From Grimontia indica (GTDB taxonomy: Bacteria; Pseudomonadota; Gammaproteobacteria; Enterobacterales; Vibrionaceae), in NCBI RefSeq assembly GCF_000333895.2, contig NZ_ANFM02000030.1, forward strand, positions 1 through 64,000: a DNA stretch of 64,000 nt, written 5' to 3'. Position numbers and translations under genes: made by a program. Of the stretch, positions 36,609-44,519 are shown one piece after another. The notes under the pieces were generated by a model. That model did not search any database and had not been told where the DNA came from. It saw only the letters and a list, made by a program, of their open reading frames with translations. The first letter of the stretch is position 1. Each line of letters starts with the position of its first letter.

Positions 36609-36646
36609 TTGATTAAAACAACAAACCAACATCAAGGAAGTGAACG

Positions 36647-37558
36647 ATGAATGACGCGTCTGTCAGTACGCAAGACTCCTCCGATTACCGAACCGGTATC
36701 ATTTACGCCTTAATTGGCACGGTGCTTTTCTCTATCAAGCCTGTGCTTATCAAGCTCGCGTACACAATGGGTGGTGATGCCACTGCAATCATGAGTCTTC
36801 GCGCGGCGTCTTCCCTTCCAATTTACTTCCTCATCCTGCTCTGGCTATGCCGTAATGCCAGTGAACGCAGCAAAGTACGACAGTTTGGTTGGCAAGCAGC
36901 GCTGGTTGGTGTGCTTGGCTACTACTTCGCAGCATTGCTCGACATCATGGCGCTGGAGTTTATTTCAGCTCAGCTGGAACGCTTGTTGATCTTCCTGTTT
37001 CCATCATTTGTGGTGATCATCAGCTGGGTCTTTATGAAAGAAGCACCGCGAAAAGGTACGTTTCTCTCCATTGCCATTGGTTATGTCGGCGTTGCCATGA
37101 TTGTGCTACATGATTTTAGCTCATTTGGTTCACAGGTTTGGCTTGGCAGTGTGATGGCAATTGCGGCAGCCTTGGCCTTTGCTATTTATCTGGTGTTGAG
37201 CAAGAAAGTGATTGGCCAGATGGGTTCCCAACTTTTCACCAGTATTGGTATGGGCAGTGCGGGTCTGGTGATCATGGCTCAGTATCAGGTAAAAGGGGCG
37301 CAATTCAGTGATATGTCGAATGAGCTTATTGCGCTGGGCGTCGTGCTGGGTTTTTTCTGTACGGTATTGCCTTCGTACTTTGTCGCTGCGGCCATGGCAA
37401 GGTTAACCCCTTCTGTGCTGAGCCTGACCAGCAATATTGGCCCAGCAGTGACCGCACTTTTTGCGATTACTCTGCTTGATGAAGCATTCACCATCTGGCA
37501 CGGCCTAGGGATGATTCTGGTGGTTTATGCGGTGGTGAGAATCAACAAGAAGTCATAA
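36647..37558 (+). CDS. EamA/DMT-family transporter
   Basis: A 303-residue inner-membrane protein with ten hydrophobic segments and two EamA repeats (about 18-150 and 160-298), the drug/metabolite transporter fold. Most family members export amino acids or other metabolites. The start is supported by AAGGAAGTGAACG. The leucine-rich leader and alternative hairpins before it suggest control by an amino acid supply or by a translation inhibitor. The substrate is unknown. Confidence 0.87.
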   Translation: MNDASVSTQDSSDYRTGIIYALIGTVLFSIKPVLIKLAYTMGGDATAIMSLRAASSLPIYFLILLWLCRNASERSKVRQFGWQAALVGVLGYYFAALLDIMALEFISAQLERLLIFLFPSFVVIISWVFMKEAPRKGTFLSIAIGYVGVAMIVLHDFSSFGSQVWLGSVMAIAAALAFAIYLVLSKKVIGQMGSQLFTSIGMGSAGLVIMAQYQVKGAQFSDMSNELIALGVVLGFFCTVLPSYFVAAAMARLTPSVLSLTSNIGPAVTALFAITLLDEAFTIWHGLGMILVVYAVVRINKKS

Positions 37559-37656
37559 TTACGATATTTATCAAAAGGTAACGTATCGAAAAAGAGCAAA
37601 AAATGATCGCCAAGTTTGAGAATACATCGGCTAAACTCAACCCCCTATCAAGTAGC

Positions 37657-37821
37657 TATACCAATCACAGTAGGTAGCTGATCAGAAATAGCGCAGGAAA
37701 AATGCTCGAGAACAAGGCGGAAAATTTCGATAAGTAGTTATTCTACAATCAAATTTTTCAACGCAGTGATCGAGCATTTTAACAAGCTAGGATGAGCAGA
37801 TATTTACTACGACTGGTATTG
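37657..37821. repeat. 165-bp MITE-like imperfect palindrome
   Basis: The element starts with TATACCAATC and ends with GACTGGTATTG, forming terminal inverted repeats. Inside, AAAATGCTCGA (37699-37709) mirrors TCGAGCATTTT (37770-37780). The arms are of equal length (about 42 bp from end to inner repeat). It encodes no protein. Similar palindromic elements are scattered in Vibrionaceae genomes, from memory; copy number here is unknown. It fills most of the gap between the EamA gene and the small membrane protein. Confidence 0.7.
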
Positions 37822-37849
37822 ACATGAATACTGAAAAAGGGAGTCAAGA

Positions 37850-38164
37850 ATGGGTGAAGCGCCGGCAGCCTCAAATTACCTGTACTATTTCATTCTGATG
37901 ATCATTGCTTACCCTATGGGCGTCGTACTTTGTGGGTGTTTATTTTACGAAAAACGCCACCAAGACATCGCGGCGACCTACTATGGCCTCTTAGGTTTGG
38001 TTTTAGCGGGGTATTTCCTCTACAAACATATGCAAACCGACGTGGTTTACGGTAAAGAGGCGATTGAGATATATCATGCCAAGCAAGCTCAGGAAGCTGC
38101 TTGGCAACAAAGTAAAGAAGAGCGCCGACTGAAACGGACTCAGGAAGAGACATCCACCCCATAG
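37850..38164 (+). CDS. Small membrane protein of unknown function
   Basis: 104 residues with two hydrophobic segments (about 10-32 and 42-60), a short loop with FYEKRHQDIAATYYG, and a charged C-terminal tail (QQSKEERRLKRTQEE). The start has AAAGGGAGTCAAG in front. Its 3' end overlaps that of tag by 25 bp on the opposite strand. No family was recognised. Confidence 0.65.
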   Translation: MGEAPAASNYLYYFILMIIAYPMGVVLCGCLFYEKRHQDIAATYYGLLGLVLAGYFLYKHMQTDVVYGKEAIEIYHAKQAQEAAWQQSKEERRLKRTQEETSTP

Positions 38165-38706
38165 CGGAAACAGCTCGTCAGATGATCGTTGACCATGCCC
38201 GTCGCTTGCATGTAGGCATAGCAAATCGTGGTACCCACAAATTTAAAGCCTTTCTTTTTCAGCGCTTTACTCATGGCATCAGATTCGGGAGTGGAAGTTG
38301 GGACATCCCCTAATGTTTCCCAATGATTGATGATGGGTTTCCCACCCACAAACTGCCAGATGTATTCGTTGAAACTGCCAAACTCTTTCTGGATTTCCAA
38401 CACCAACTTGGCGTTAATCACAGTGCCATTCACTTTGAGTTTGTTACGGACGATGGCTGGGTTTTCCAACAGCTCGGCGATTTTCTTTTCGTCGTAAGCT
38501 GCTACGGTTTCGATGTGGAATTTATCAAAAGCTTCTCGGTAACCTTCTCGCTTTTTGAGAATGGTGGTCCAACTTAATCCTGCTTGCGCGCCTTCCAGAA
38601 TGAGCATTTCAAACAATTGCTGATCATCATGAACAGGCACACCCCACTCTTCGTCGTGATATTTCTGGTCCAGTTCGCTTACATTCGCCCAGCTGCAACG
38701 TTCCAT
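38140..38706 (-). CDS. tag: DNA-3-methyladenine glycosylase I
   Basis: A 188-residue base-excision repair enzyme that removes 3-methyladenine from DNA. Zinc ligands and catalytic residues fall at the same positions as in E. coli Tag: Cys4, His17, Glu38, Trp46, His175 and Cys179. The length also matches (187 aa in E. coli). It overlaps the 3' end of the small membrane protein gene tail to tail. Confidence 0.95.
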   Translation of the reverse strand: MERCSWANVSELDQKYHDEEWGVPVHDDQQLFEMLILEGAQAGLSWTTILKKREGYREAFDKFHIETVAAYDEKKIAELLENPAIVRNKLKVNGTVINAKLVLEIQKEFGSFNEYIWQFVGGKPIINHWETLGDVPTSTPESDAMSKALKKKGFKFVGTTICYAYMQATGMVNDHLTSCFRYGVDVSS

Positions 38707-38770
38707 GTTTTCCCCGTATTTTGTGTGAATAATAATACTGTATATTTATACATGTCAATTGCGATTCGCG

Positions 38771-38813
38771 CAAAAAAAAGAGGACGCAATCATGAGACTG
38801 CGTCCTCTCTTTT
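38771..38813 (-). terminator. Terminator of the iolB-iolG operon
   Basis: AGAGGACGCA (38779-38788) and TGCGTCCTCT (38799-38808) form a 10-bp stem. On the minus strand it is followed by eight T residues. Confidence 0.92.
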
Positions 38814-38821
38814 CAGGGGGA

Positions 38822-39811
38822 TTAATTCACTTTCACCGTTTGGTGCATTTCCAGCGATTCAAGTGCGCACTCAGCGAGGTACAGCGCCAATTCGCCGTCC
38901 ACGCCAGTACATTGCGGCTCTGCTTTGCCTTCCAGTACATCAACAAAGTGTTGCCACTCAGCAATGTAAGCCTCTTTGTACCTTTCCAGGAAGAAGTACT
39001 GAGGCTTAGCCGCAGCACAGCTTTCATCGCCCCAATGTTCAACCTGATGCTCGCGAACATTGCCAGCTTTCAGCATGCCTTTGCTGCCATGCAGTTCGAT
39101 ACGTTGATCGTAGCCATAACCAGAACGGCGGCTATTGATGATGGTCGCCATCGCACCGGATTCGAAATGCATGACCACAACGGCACTATCGATATCGCCA
39201 GCTTCACCAATCGCTGGGTCAACCAAGCATGAGCCGTGCGCTGATACTGAAACCGGATCTTCACCCATGATGAAACGTGCCATGTCTAAATCATGAATCG
39301 ACATGTCTCGGAAAATGCCGCCGGATACTTTCACGTATTCAGCAGGTGGTGGCGATGGGTCGCGGGACGTGATCACCAAGGTTTCGGCTTTACCAATTGC
39401 GCCAGACTCAAACAAATCTTTCAGGGTACGGAATTGAGGGTCGTAGCGACGGTTAAAACCAACGAGTAGCTTGGCATTATTTTCATTCACGACATTCAGG
39501 CACCCCCTGACTCGCTCCAAGCTCAGGTCTATTGGTTTTTCACAGAAGATCGCTTTGCCCGCTCGCGCAGCTTGCTCAATCAAATCCGCATGGGTATCTG
39601 TCGCGGAACAAATCACCACGGCATGAATATCCAGATCTGCCATGGCTTCTTCGGTCGTCATCACCTCGGCATTATATTCATCTGCGAGTTTGGCAGCGCC
39701 TTCATGATAAGGGTCTATCACCGCTTTGATTTGAGTCAGCGGGTGAGCGTCTATATTCACTGCGTGGACTTTCCCTATTCGCCCACAGCCGAATAACGCG
39801 ATATTAAACAT
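38822..39811 (-). CDS. iolG: Inositol 2-dehydrogenase-like Gfo/Idh/MocA oxidoreductase
   Basis: A 329-residue NAD-dependent dehydrogenase that would oxidise myo-inositol (or scyllo-inositol) to inosose, the first step of catabolism. The Rossmann motif GCGRIGKVHA is at residues 8-17. The family motif CEKPIDLSLE carries the conserved lysine near 94. It lies 20 bp downstream of iolB in the same operon, which supports an inositol role. Isoenzymes with scyllo specificity exist and cannot be excluded. Confidence 0.9.
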   Translation of the reverse strand: MFNIALFGCGRIGKVHAVNIDAHPLTQIKAVIDPYHEGAAKLADEYNAEVMTTEEAMADLDIHAVVICSATDTHADLIEQAARAGKAIFCEKPIDLSLERVRGCLNVVNENNAKLLVGFNRRYDPQFRTLKDLFESGAIGKAETLVITSRDPSPPPAEYVKVSGGIFRDMSIHDLDMARFIMGEDPVSVSAHGSCLVDPAIGEAGDIDSAVVVMHFESGAMATIINSRRSGYGYDQRIELHGSKGMLKAGNVREHQVEHWGDESCAAAKPQYFFLERYKEAYIAEWQHFVDVLEGKAEPQCTGVDGELALYLAECALESLEMHQTVKVN

Positions 39812-39831
39812 GGCCTCTCCTTTTGCTACTG

Positions 39832-40668
39832 CTATTTTTGATTGTTGTGTTTGTTGGCATATTCAGGACTGTTCACCCACGCATGGTCTTCTTCCCAGGT
39901 GAACAACCATTTTCTTACTGGCCCCGCCATGACATTCAGGTAATAGCTATCGTAACCCGCTATGGTCGCCACAGGGTGATAGCCGCGGGGAACCATGACT
40001 ACATCGCCGTCGTAAACAGCCATGCATTCATCCAGGTCACGCTCATCGGTATAAACCCGCTGAATGCAGAAACCCTGAGACGGGTTCAGTCTGTGGTAAT
40101 AGGTTTCCTCAAGGTGTGTTTCTTCCGGCGGTGCGTCCCTGTCATGTTTGTGGCTGGGGTATGAGCTGGTACAGCCTTCGTCAGTATAGACTTCCACCAC
40201 CAGCAGGCTGTCTGCGTTCTCGTTGTCTGGGAGAATGTTGTGTACATAGCGTTTGTTATTGCCGTTTCCTCTCGCTTCTGCGCCAACTTGTTCAGGACTG
40301 ATAAGGCGAGAAGGAAAGGTGCCTTTGCCCGGAGCGCGACATACTGCAAGCTCAACATCCGTGGTGGCAGTCAGTTCAGCAGCATCACCCGCAGTGATAT
40401 AGAGCGAGTACGGTTTTTTCTTTTCAAATGGCCCTGAACGGTCGCCAATTTCACCCAGAGATTCACCTGCCAATGTGGCATTCGCCTTACCGCCCACCAG
40501 CACAAGACAGATTTCCTCGTCACTGCTGGCATTGAAGGTAATCGTCTGATTTGGAGAGAGTTGGTAAGCCTGAAAGCCTACAAATTTCCAGCCTGCAGAG
40601 GCGGGAGTAATGTTCTGATAGCGCCCTTTTTCATCAGGAAGACTGCGTTTGGATAGCAAGTCAGACAT
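39832..40668 (-). CDS. iolB: 5-Deoxy-glucuronate isomerase
   Basis: A 278-residue cupin enzyme that converts 5-deoxy-glucuronate to 5-dehydro-2-deoxygluconate, the substrate of IolC. Metal-binding histidines are in SYPSHKHD and in PRGYHPV, with a glutamate in EETHLEETYYHRL. The start at 40668 follows AAGGAGCCGTT; a longer frame reaches 40740. It is the first gene of the iolB-iolG operon, with promoter and operator in the divergent region to the dioxygenase gene. Confidence 0.93.
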   Translation of the reverse strand: MSDLLSKRSLPDEKGRYQNITPASAGWKFVGFQAYQLSPNQTITFNASSDEEICLVLVGGKANATLAGESLGEIGDRSGPFEKKKPYSLYITAGDAAELTATTDVELAVCRAPGKGTFPSRLISPEQVGAEARGNGNNKRYVHNILPDNENADSLLVVEVYTDEGCTSSYPSHKHDRDAPPEETHLEETYYHRLNPSQGFCIQRVYTDERDLDECMAVYDGDVVMVPRGYHPVATIAGYDSYYLNVMAGPVRKWLFTWEEDHAWVNSPEYANKHNNQK

Positions 40669-40719
40669 AACGGCTCCTTGTCGTGACTGATCATGTAATA
40701 GTTGAAGATCCACTTGCCA

Positions 40720-40747
40720 ATAATAGAACATATTTTTCAATTCTCAA
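40720..40747 (-). promoter_or_regulatory. Candidate iolB promoter
   Basis: On the minus strand TTGAGA (complement of 40742-40747) and TATTAT (complement of 40720-40725) are separated by 16 bp. Transcription would begin about 45 nt before the iolB start. The operator at 40753-40768 abuts the -35 box. Confidence 0.5.
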
Positions 40748-40752
40748 CAAAG

Positions 40753-40768
40753 TGAAATTTATGTTTCA
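40753..40768. promoter_or_regulatory. IolR-like operator 3
   Basis: TGAAATTTATGTTTCA is the third TGAAA-N6-TTTCA palindrome of the window. It lies 85 bp before iolB and 62 bp before the divergent dioxygenase gene, so one site could control both. Confidence 0.72.
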
Positions 40769-40829
40769 TATTCCGCGCTATAGTGAAACAAAGAACGTGA
40801 TGACACAACTCAGCCAAAGAGGTAACGCT

Positions 40830-42005
40830 ATGGATTTGCACTCCCCTCCCCGACTGTCATTTTTCGGCAAAGCAAATTGTGACATTGAGGTTTTTCACAA
40901 GATCTGTACGTCGCAATCCACCAACAAAGCCGACTATCCCTTGGCTGATGACGTCATTGATAACGTGGTGGTGTTTGATGGCGATGCCATGCGATCAGCG
41001 GGATCAAATGTCGGAGCCTTTCAGGACGAAATAGCTCATGCGCTGCAATACGGACCGGGTGTGATTGCCATTAAACGTTTCTATGACAACACCACCGTCA
41101 TTGATGAAATGAGCGAGGTATTTGAAAAGATCCTTGAAGCGGAGAAGGGATTTGGTGCAGGAGACCACTTTGGTAAAACAGGTCCACAAGCCAATGGTCG
41201 GATCTGGAATGTGTTTCAGAAAAGTGCGGAAGCTGACCCGAAGACCTTTGTTGATTACTACAAAAATCCGCTACTGACTTCCGTCAGTGAAGCCTGGTTG
41301 GGGCCGCATTATCAGGTCACGGCACAGGTCAATATTGTTCGCCCTGGCGGTGAGGCGCAGGTTTCGCACCGTGATTATCATCTTGGTTTTCAGGTGCCGG
41401 AAGAAATAGTTCGTTACCCACTGCATGCACAGCAGATGTCAGCGATGCTGACGTTGCAAGGTGCAGTCGCGCATACCGACATGCCTTTAGAAAGTGGCCC
41501 AACCAAGCTGCTGCCTTTTTCCCAGCAATACCCGCTTGGCTATATCGCTTATCACCAGAAAGCGTTTCAGGACTTTTTCGAATCCCACTACATTCAGGTG
41601 CCTTTGGAGAAAGGCGACGCTGTGTTCTTTAACCCTGCTTTATTTCATGCAGCAGGTGCAAACGTCACCGCAGATTTCCATCGCAGTGCCAATCTACTGC
41701 AAATCTCTTCAGCTTTCGCCAAGCCAATGGAAACCGTCGATTCTGCGGCAATTTGCCGAAAAGTCTATCCAACCCTCCTTACCATTTGGCAAAACGGTTC
41801 ACTGTCATCGGCTGAAAAAGCCACCATCGCCACAGCCGCTGCAGATGGCTATGCCTTCCCAACCAATCTGGATACCGATCCACCGATTGGCGGACTGGCA
41901 CCGGAAACCATGGAAGCCCTGCTTTGCCGAGCGCTGGATGAAAACATGGATTCGGACACCTTTGACATTTCCCTTGCTCAATTGAAGGAAAAGCAAAAAG
42001 CATAA
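40830..42005 (+). CDS. Phytanoyl-CoA dioxygenase-like Fe(II)/2-oxoglutarate oxygenase
   Basis: A 391-residue PhyH-family oxygenase. The facial triad is visible: HRD in QVSHRDYHLGF and the distal histidine in FFNPALFHAAGANV, followed by the arginine of DFHRSANLL that would bind 2-oxoglutarate. The start at 40830 has AGAGGTAACGCT before it; in-frame starts at 40683 and 40800 lack such a site, and the first would run through the operator. It is divergent from iolB and shares the IolR-like operator. It may process an inositol derivative such as a methyl ether, which is inference only. Confidence 0.82.
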   Translation: MDLHSPPRLSFFGKANCDIEVFHKICTSQSTNKADYPLADDVIDNVVVFDGDAMRSAGSNVGAFQDEIAHALQYGPGVIAIKRFYDNTTVIDEMSEVFEKILEAEKGFGAGDHFGKTGPQANGRIWNVFQKSAEADPKTFVDYYKNPLLTSVSEAWLGPHYQVTAQVNIVRPGGEAQVSHRDYHLGFQVPEEIVRYPLHAQQMSAMLTLQGAVAHTDMPLESGPTKLLPFSQQYPLGYIAYHQKAFQDFFESHYIQVPLEKGDAVFFNPALFHAAGANVTADFHRSANLLQISSAFAKPMETVDSAAICRKVYPTLLTIWQNGSLSSAEKATIATAAADGYAFPTNLDTDPPIGGLAPETMEALLCRALDENMDSDTFDISLAQLKEKQKA

Positions 42006-42028
42006 AAAAAGCCCGGCGGTTGCCGGGC
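42003..42028 (-). terminator. Terminator of the first RTX gene
   Basis: GCCCGGC (42011-42017) pairs with GCCGGGC (42022-42028) around GGTT. On the minus strand seven T residues follow. It also ends the convergent dioxygenase gene, less well. Confidence 0.9.
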
Positions 42029-42054
42029 TCAGTGTTTTCATGATTGCTCACGAT

Positions 42055-44205
42055 TTAGATGATGCTGACACCGTCTTGATAGACGCTTTCTGCATCTGTC
42101 CAAATGGTGATGGTGTCATGTACGGCGTGGTCAAATACATACGCCTGCAACTCACCGACTTGTGCGCCGCTCAGACCAAGGATGGAAATCATCTCAGATG
42201 AAAGCGTGGCTGATGGAGTGGCAGCAGCGCTGTAAGTCCAGCCACCTGCTTCCAGATTGAATGAATCATTACCCTCTCCAAGGTAAGCAACAAAACCATT
42301 CCATTCACCTGGATCTGTGAAGGTGGTCGGCTGAGGCAGATCGGATTGCTCATGGATAGCAAACGCACTGATAGAGACTGACTGATCACCATCATCACCG
42401 ATTGCTGCCTCTACCTGAGCGATAGGATTTTCACCTCCCGCAGTCACACCGTAAGAGACACCGGTGAAATCCACGTTGGCATCGCCTTGAATGATCAACT
42501 GGTCGAAGCCCCGGTCACCCAAATAAACATTGTCGTGCGTATTGATAAAATTGATGTCTGAGAAGTCTTCTGCATCAAACAACAGGAGGTCGTCGCCCTC
42601 GCTACCGCGGTAGATATCCAAGCCAGTACCGCCATCAAGGATGTAGTCTCCATCAAACCCGGCATCAAGGTAGTCGTTGCCCGCTCCACCGTAAAGCTGA
42701 TCACTGCCACTACCACCTTTCAGCAAATCGTCGCCTTCACCGCCATATATGACGTCATCACCCGCATTCCCGTAGAGCACATCATTGCCGGCGCCACCAT
42801 GAATGGTGTCATTCCCGGTACCGCCACGAATGTCATCATTACCATCGTTGCCTTCGATGTAATCGTCACCCTGCTCGCCCCAAATGGTGTCGTTACCTTC
42901 ACCGCCAAACAGCATGTCATCGTCACCCTCGCTGTCTGGTGTTTGTCTAAGAGAAACATTGTCAATCAGCGCACCATAGGTGTCGGACTTTCCTTTGCCT
43001 TCAAAGCGGATGCTGATGAAATCCATGCCCTGTGGAATGGTCACGTCAGTTGCAAACGATACATAGTGATCATTGGCTTGGGTGTTATCGAAAAACTGGG
43101 AGTAGATAACATTGCCCTGTTGGTCGAAGACTTTCACTTCAAACTGACTGGTAGAAGTATCAGAACCGCGGTAACGGTTAGCGTAATCAAAAGACAGTGA
43201 CAGTGTGGCATCACCGTTTTCGGCAAGACCTGTGATGTCGACATCCTGCTGCACCCATGTGTTGGTGTGGCTGTCGAGTTCTAAAACCGTGTTGGTGACG
43301 TCATTCTGTGGCGTACCGCCGAAAGTGCCTTGTTGAAGCTCAATCTTGTTGCTGCCCGGTGTGTACCAACCCGTGACCTGATGGTCGTCCAACAGGCTCC
43401 AGTGATTGGTGGTGTTGTTACCGTAATCTTCAAAATCGCCGTTAATAAGAAGTTCACGGGTGCCATTAACATCAAAGCCATCGTTACCATAGATAACGTC
43501 ATCGCCTTCGCTGCCGTAGACTTCGTCGTTGCCGTTGCCACCGTAGAGGGTGTCATTACCCGTCAGGCCATCGATAAAGTCGTCGCCTTCATAGCCATTG
43601 ATGGTGTCGTTAACATCACCCACGGTAGACGTTGTCAGCGCGACGTTGTCAATCAATGCGCCATAGCTGTCAGATGTACCCTTGGCTTCAAAGCGCAACG
43701 AAATACCCGTTGTCCCTTCAGGTACCGAAAAGTCGATTTCAAAGTTCACGTAGCTGGTATTTGCTTGGGTATTATCGAAGAACTGGCTGTAAAGCAGGTT
43801 GCCCTCGTTATCCAACACCTTGACTTCAAACTGACTGGTTGATGTGTCCGAGCCGCGATAGCGGTTGGCATAATCAAAAGAAAGGTTGAGTGTTGCGTCG
43901 CCAGATTCAGTCAATGTGGTGACATCGACATCCTGTTGCACCCAGGTGTTGGTGTGACTGTCGAGTTCTAAAACCGTGTTGGTCACACTGTTCGTCGGTG
44001 TACCACCGAAAGTACCCTGTTGCAGTTCGATTTTGTTGGTACCCGGTGTGTACCAGCCCGCAACCTGGTTGTCGTCGAACAGCCCCCAAGTGTTGGATGA
44101 ATCATCACCCCAGGCTTCAAAATCGCCATTGATAAGAAGATTATTGCTTTGTTCTATGTCGCCATAGAGCGTATCGACACCGCTAGTGCCATTAATAATT
44201 GCCAT
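42055..44205 (-). CDS. RTX-repeat secreted protein with two carbohydrate-binding-like domains (RTX paralog 1)
   Basis: A 716-residue acidic protein without a signal peptide. After the start motif [16 protein letters not shown], two homologous domains of about 165 residues (22-190 and 240-410: [43 protein letters not shown]) resemble DUF642 or galactose-binding-fold modules. RTX nonapeptides (GGxGxDxUx) lie between and after them. The last 200 residues are a module shared by four consecutive genes, ending in [15 protein letters not shown]. Features fit a type I secretion substrate. The start at 44205 has GAGGACAAAGGT; the longer frame to 44262 is less likely. Confidence 0.85.
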   Translation of the reverse strand: MAIINGTSGVDTLYGDIEQSNNLLINGDFEAWGDDSSNTWGLFDDNQVAGWYTPGTNKIELQQGTFGGTPTNSVTNTVLELDSHTNTWVQQDVDVTTLTESGDATLNLSFDYANRYRGSDTSTSQFEVKVLDNEGNLLYSQFFDNTQANTSYVNFEIDFSVPEGTTGISLRFEAKGTSDSYGALIDNVALTTSTVGDVNDTINGYEGDDFIDGLTGNDTLYGGNGNDEVYGSEGDDVIYGNDGFDVNGTRELLINGDFEDYGNNTTNHWSLLDDHQVTGWYTPGSNKIELQQGTFGGTPQNDVTNTVLELDSHTNTWVQQDVDITGLAENGDATLSLSFDYANRYRGSDTSTSQFEVKVFDQQGNVIYSQFFDNTQANDHYVSFATDVTIPQGMDFISIRFEGKGKSDTYGALIDNVSLRQTPDSEGDDDMLFGGEGNDTIWGEQGDDYIEGNDGNDDIRGGTGNDTIHGGAGNDVLYGNAGDDVIYGGEGDDLLKGGSGSDQLYGGAGNDYLDAGFDGDYILDGGTGLDIYRGSEGDDLLLFDAEDFSDINFINTHDNVYLGDRGFDQLIIQGDANVDFTGVSYGVTAGGENPIAQVEAAIGDDGDQSVSISAFAIHEQSDLPQPTTFTDPGEWNGFVAYLGEGNDSFNLEAGGWTYSAAATPSATLSSEMISILGLSGAQVGELQAYVFDHAVHDTITIWTDAESVYQDGVSII

Positions 44206-44519
44206 ACCTTTGTCCTCTGTGCTTTTTTTATATCGCACTGACCAAATAGGGCTGAACAGCATGACCGGTGCGGAAGAGACTTTCAGAATAGAAGCACCGA
44301 AAAATCGAGCCTGGGCTGGACGCGCGTTTCAGGGGAATATTCAGGGACGAGACAAAATGAGACAATTCCTTCGACGGATGATCAATCAAAACTCAGTCCA
44401 TTTCCTGAGTCCTGATTATTTACAGTATGAGATACGGACATACATTAGGGCTGACTTAAGTATGACCAAAAACAAAATCCGGCACGAGGCCGGATTTTTA
44501 GACAATATCGTCATTTGTT
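44206..44519. other. Intergenic region between RTX paralogs 1 and 2
   Basis: No gene supported. It holds the ribosome binding site of paralog 1 and the terminator of paralog 2 (44474-44498). The upstream block shared by paralogs 2 and 3 is not found here. A 113-codon plus-strand frame (44186-44527) has no ribosome binding site or family likeness. Confidence 0.45.
44474..44498 (-). terminator. Terminator of the second RTX gene
   Basis: AAAATCCGGC (44474-44483) pairs with GCCGGATTTT (44489-44498). On the minus strand a T-rich tail follows. Confidence 0.85.

Noticed and set aside
42799-43842. Long plus-strand frames opposite the RTX genes
   Set aside because: They arise from the biased codon use of Gly/Asp repeats; valine/isoleucine-rich translations without any domain.
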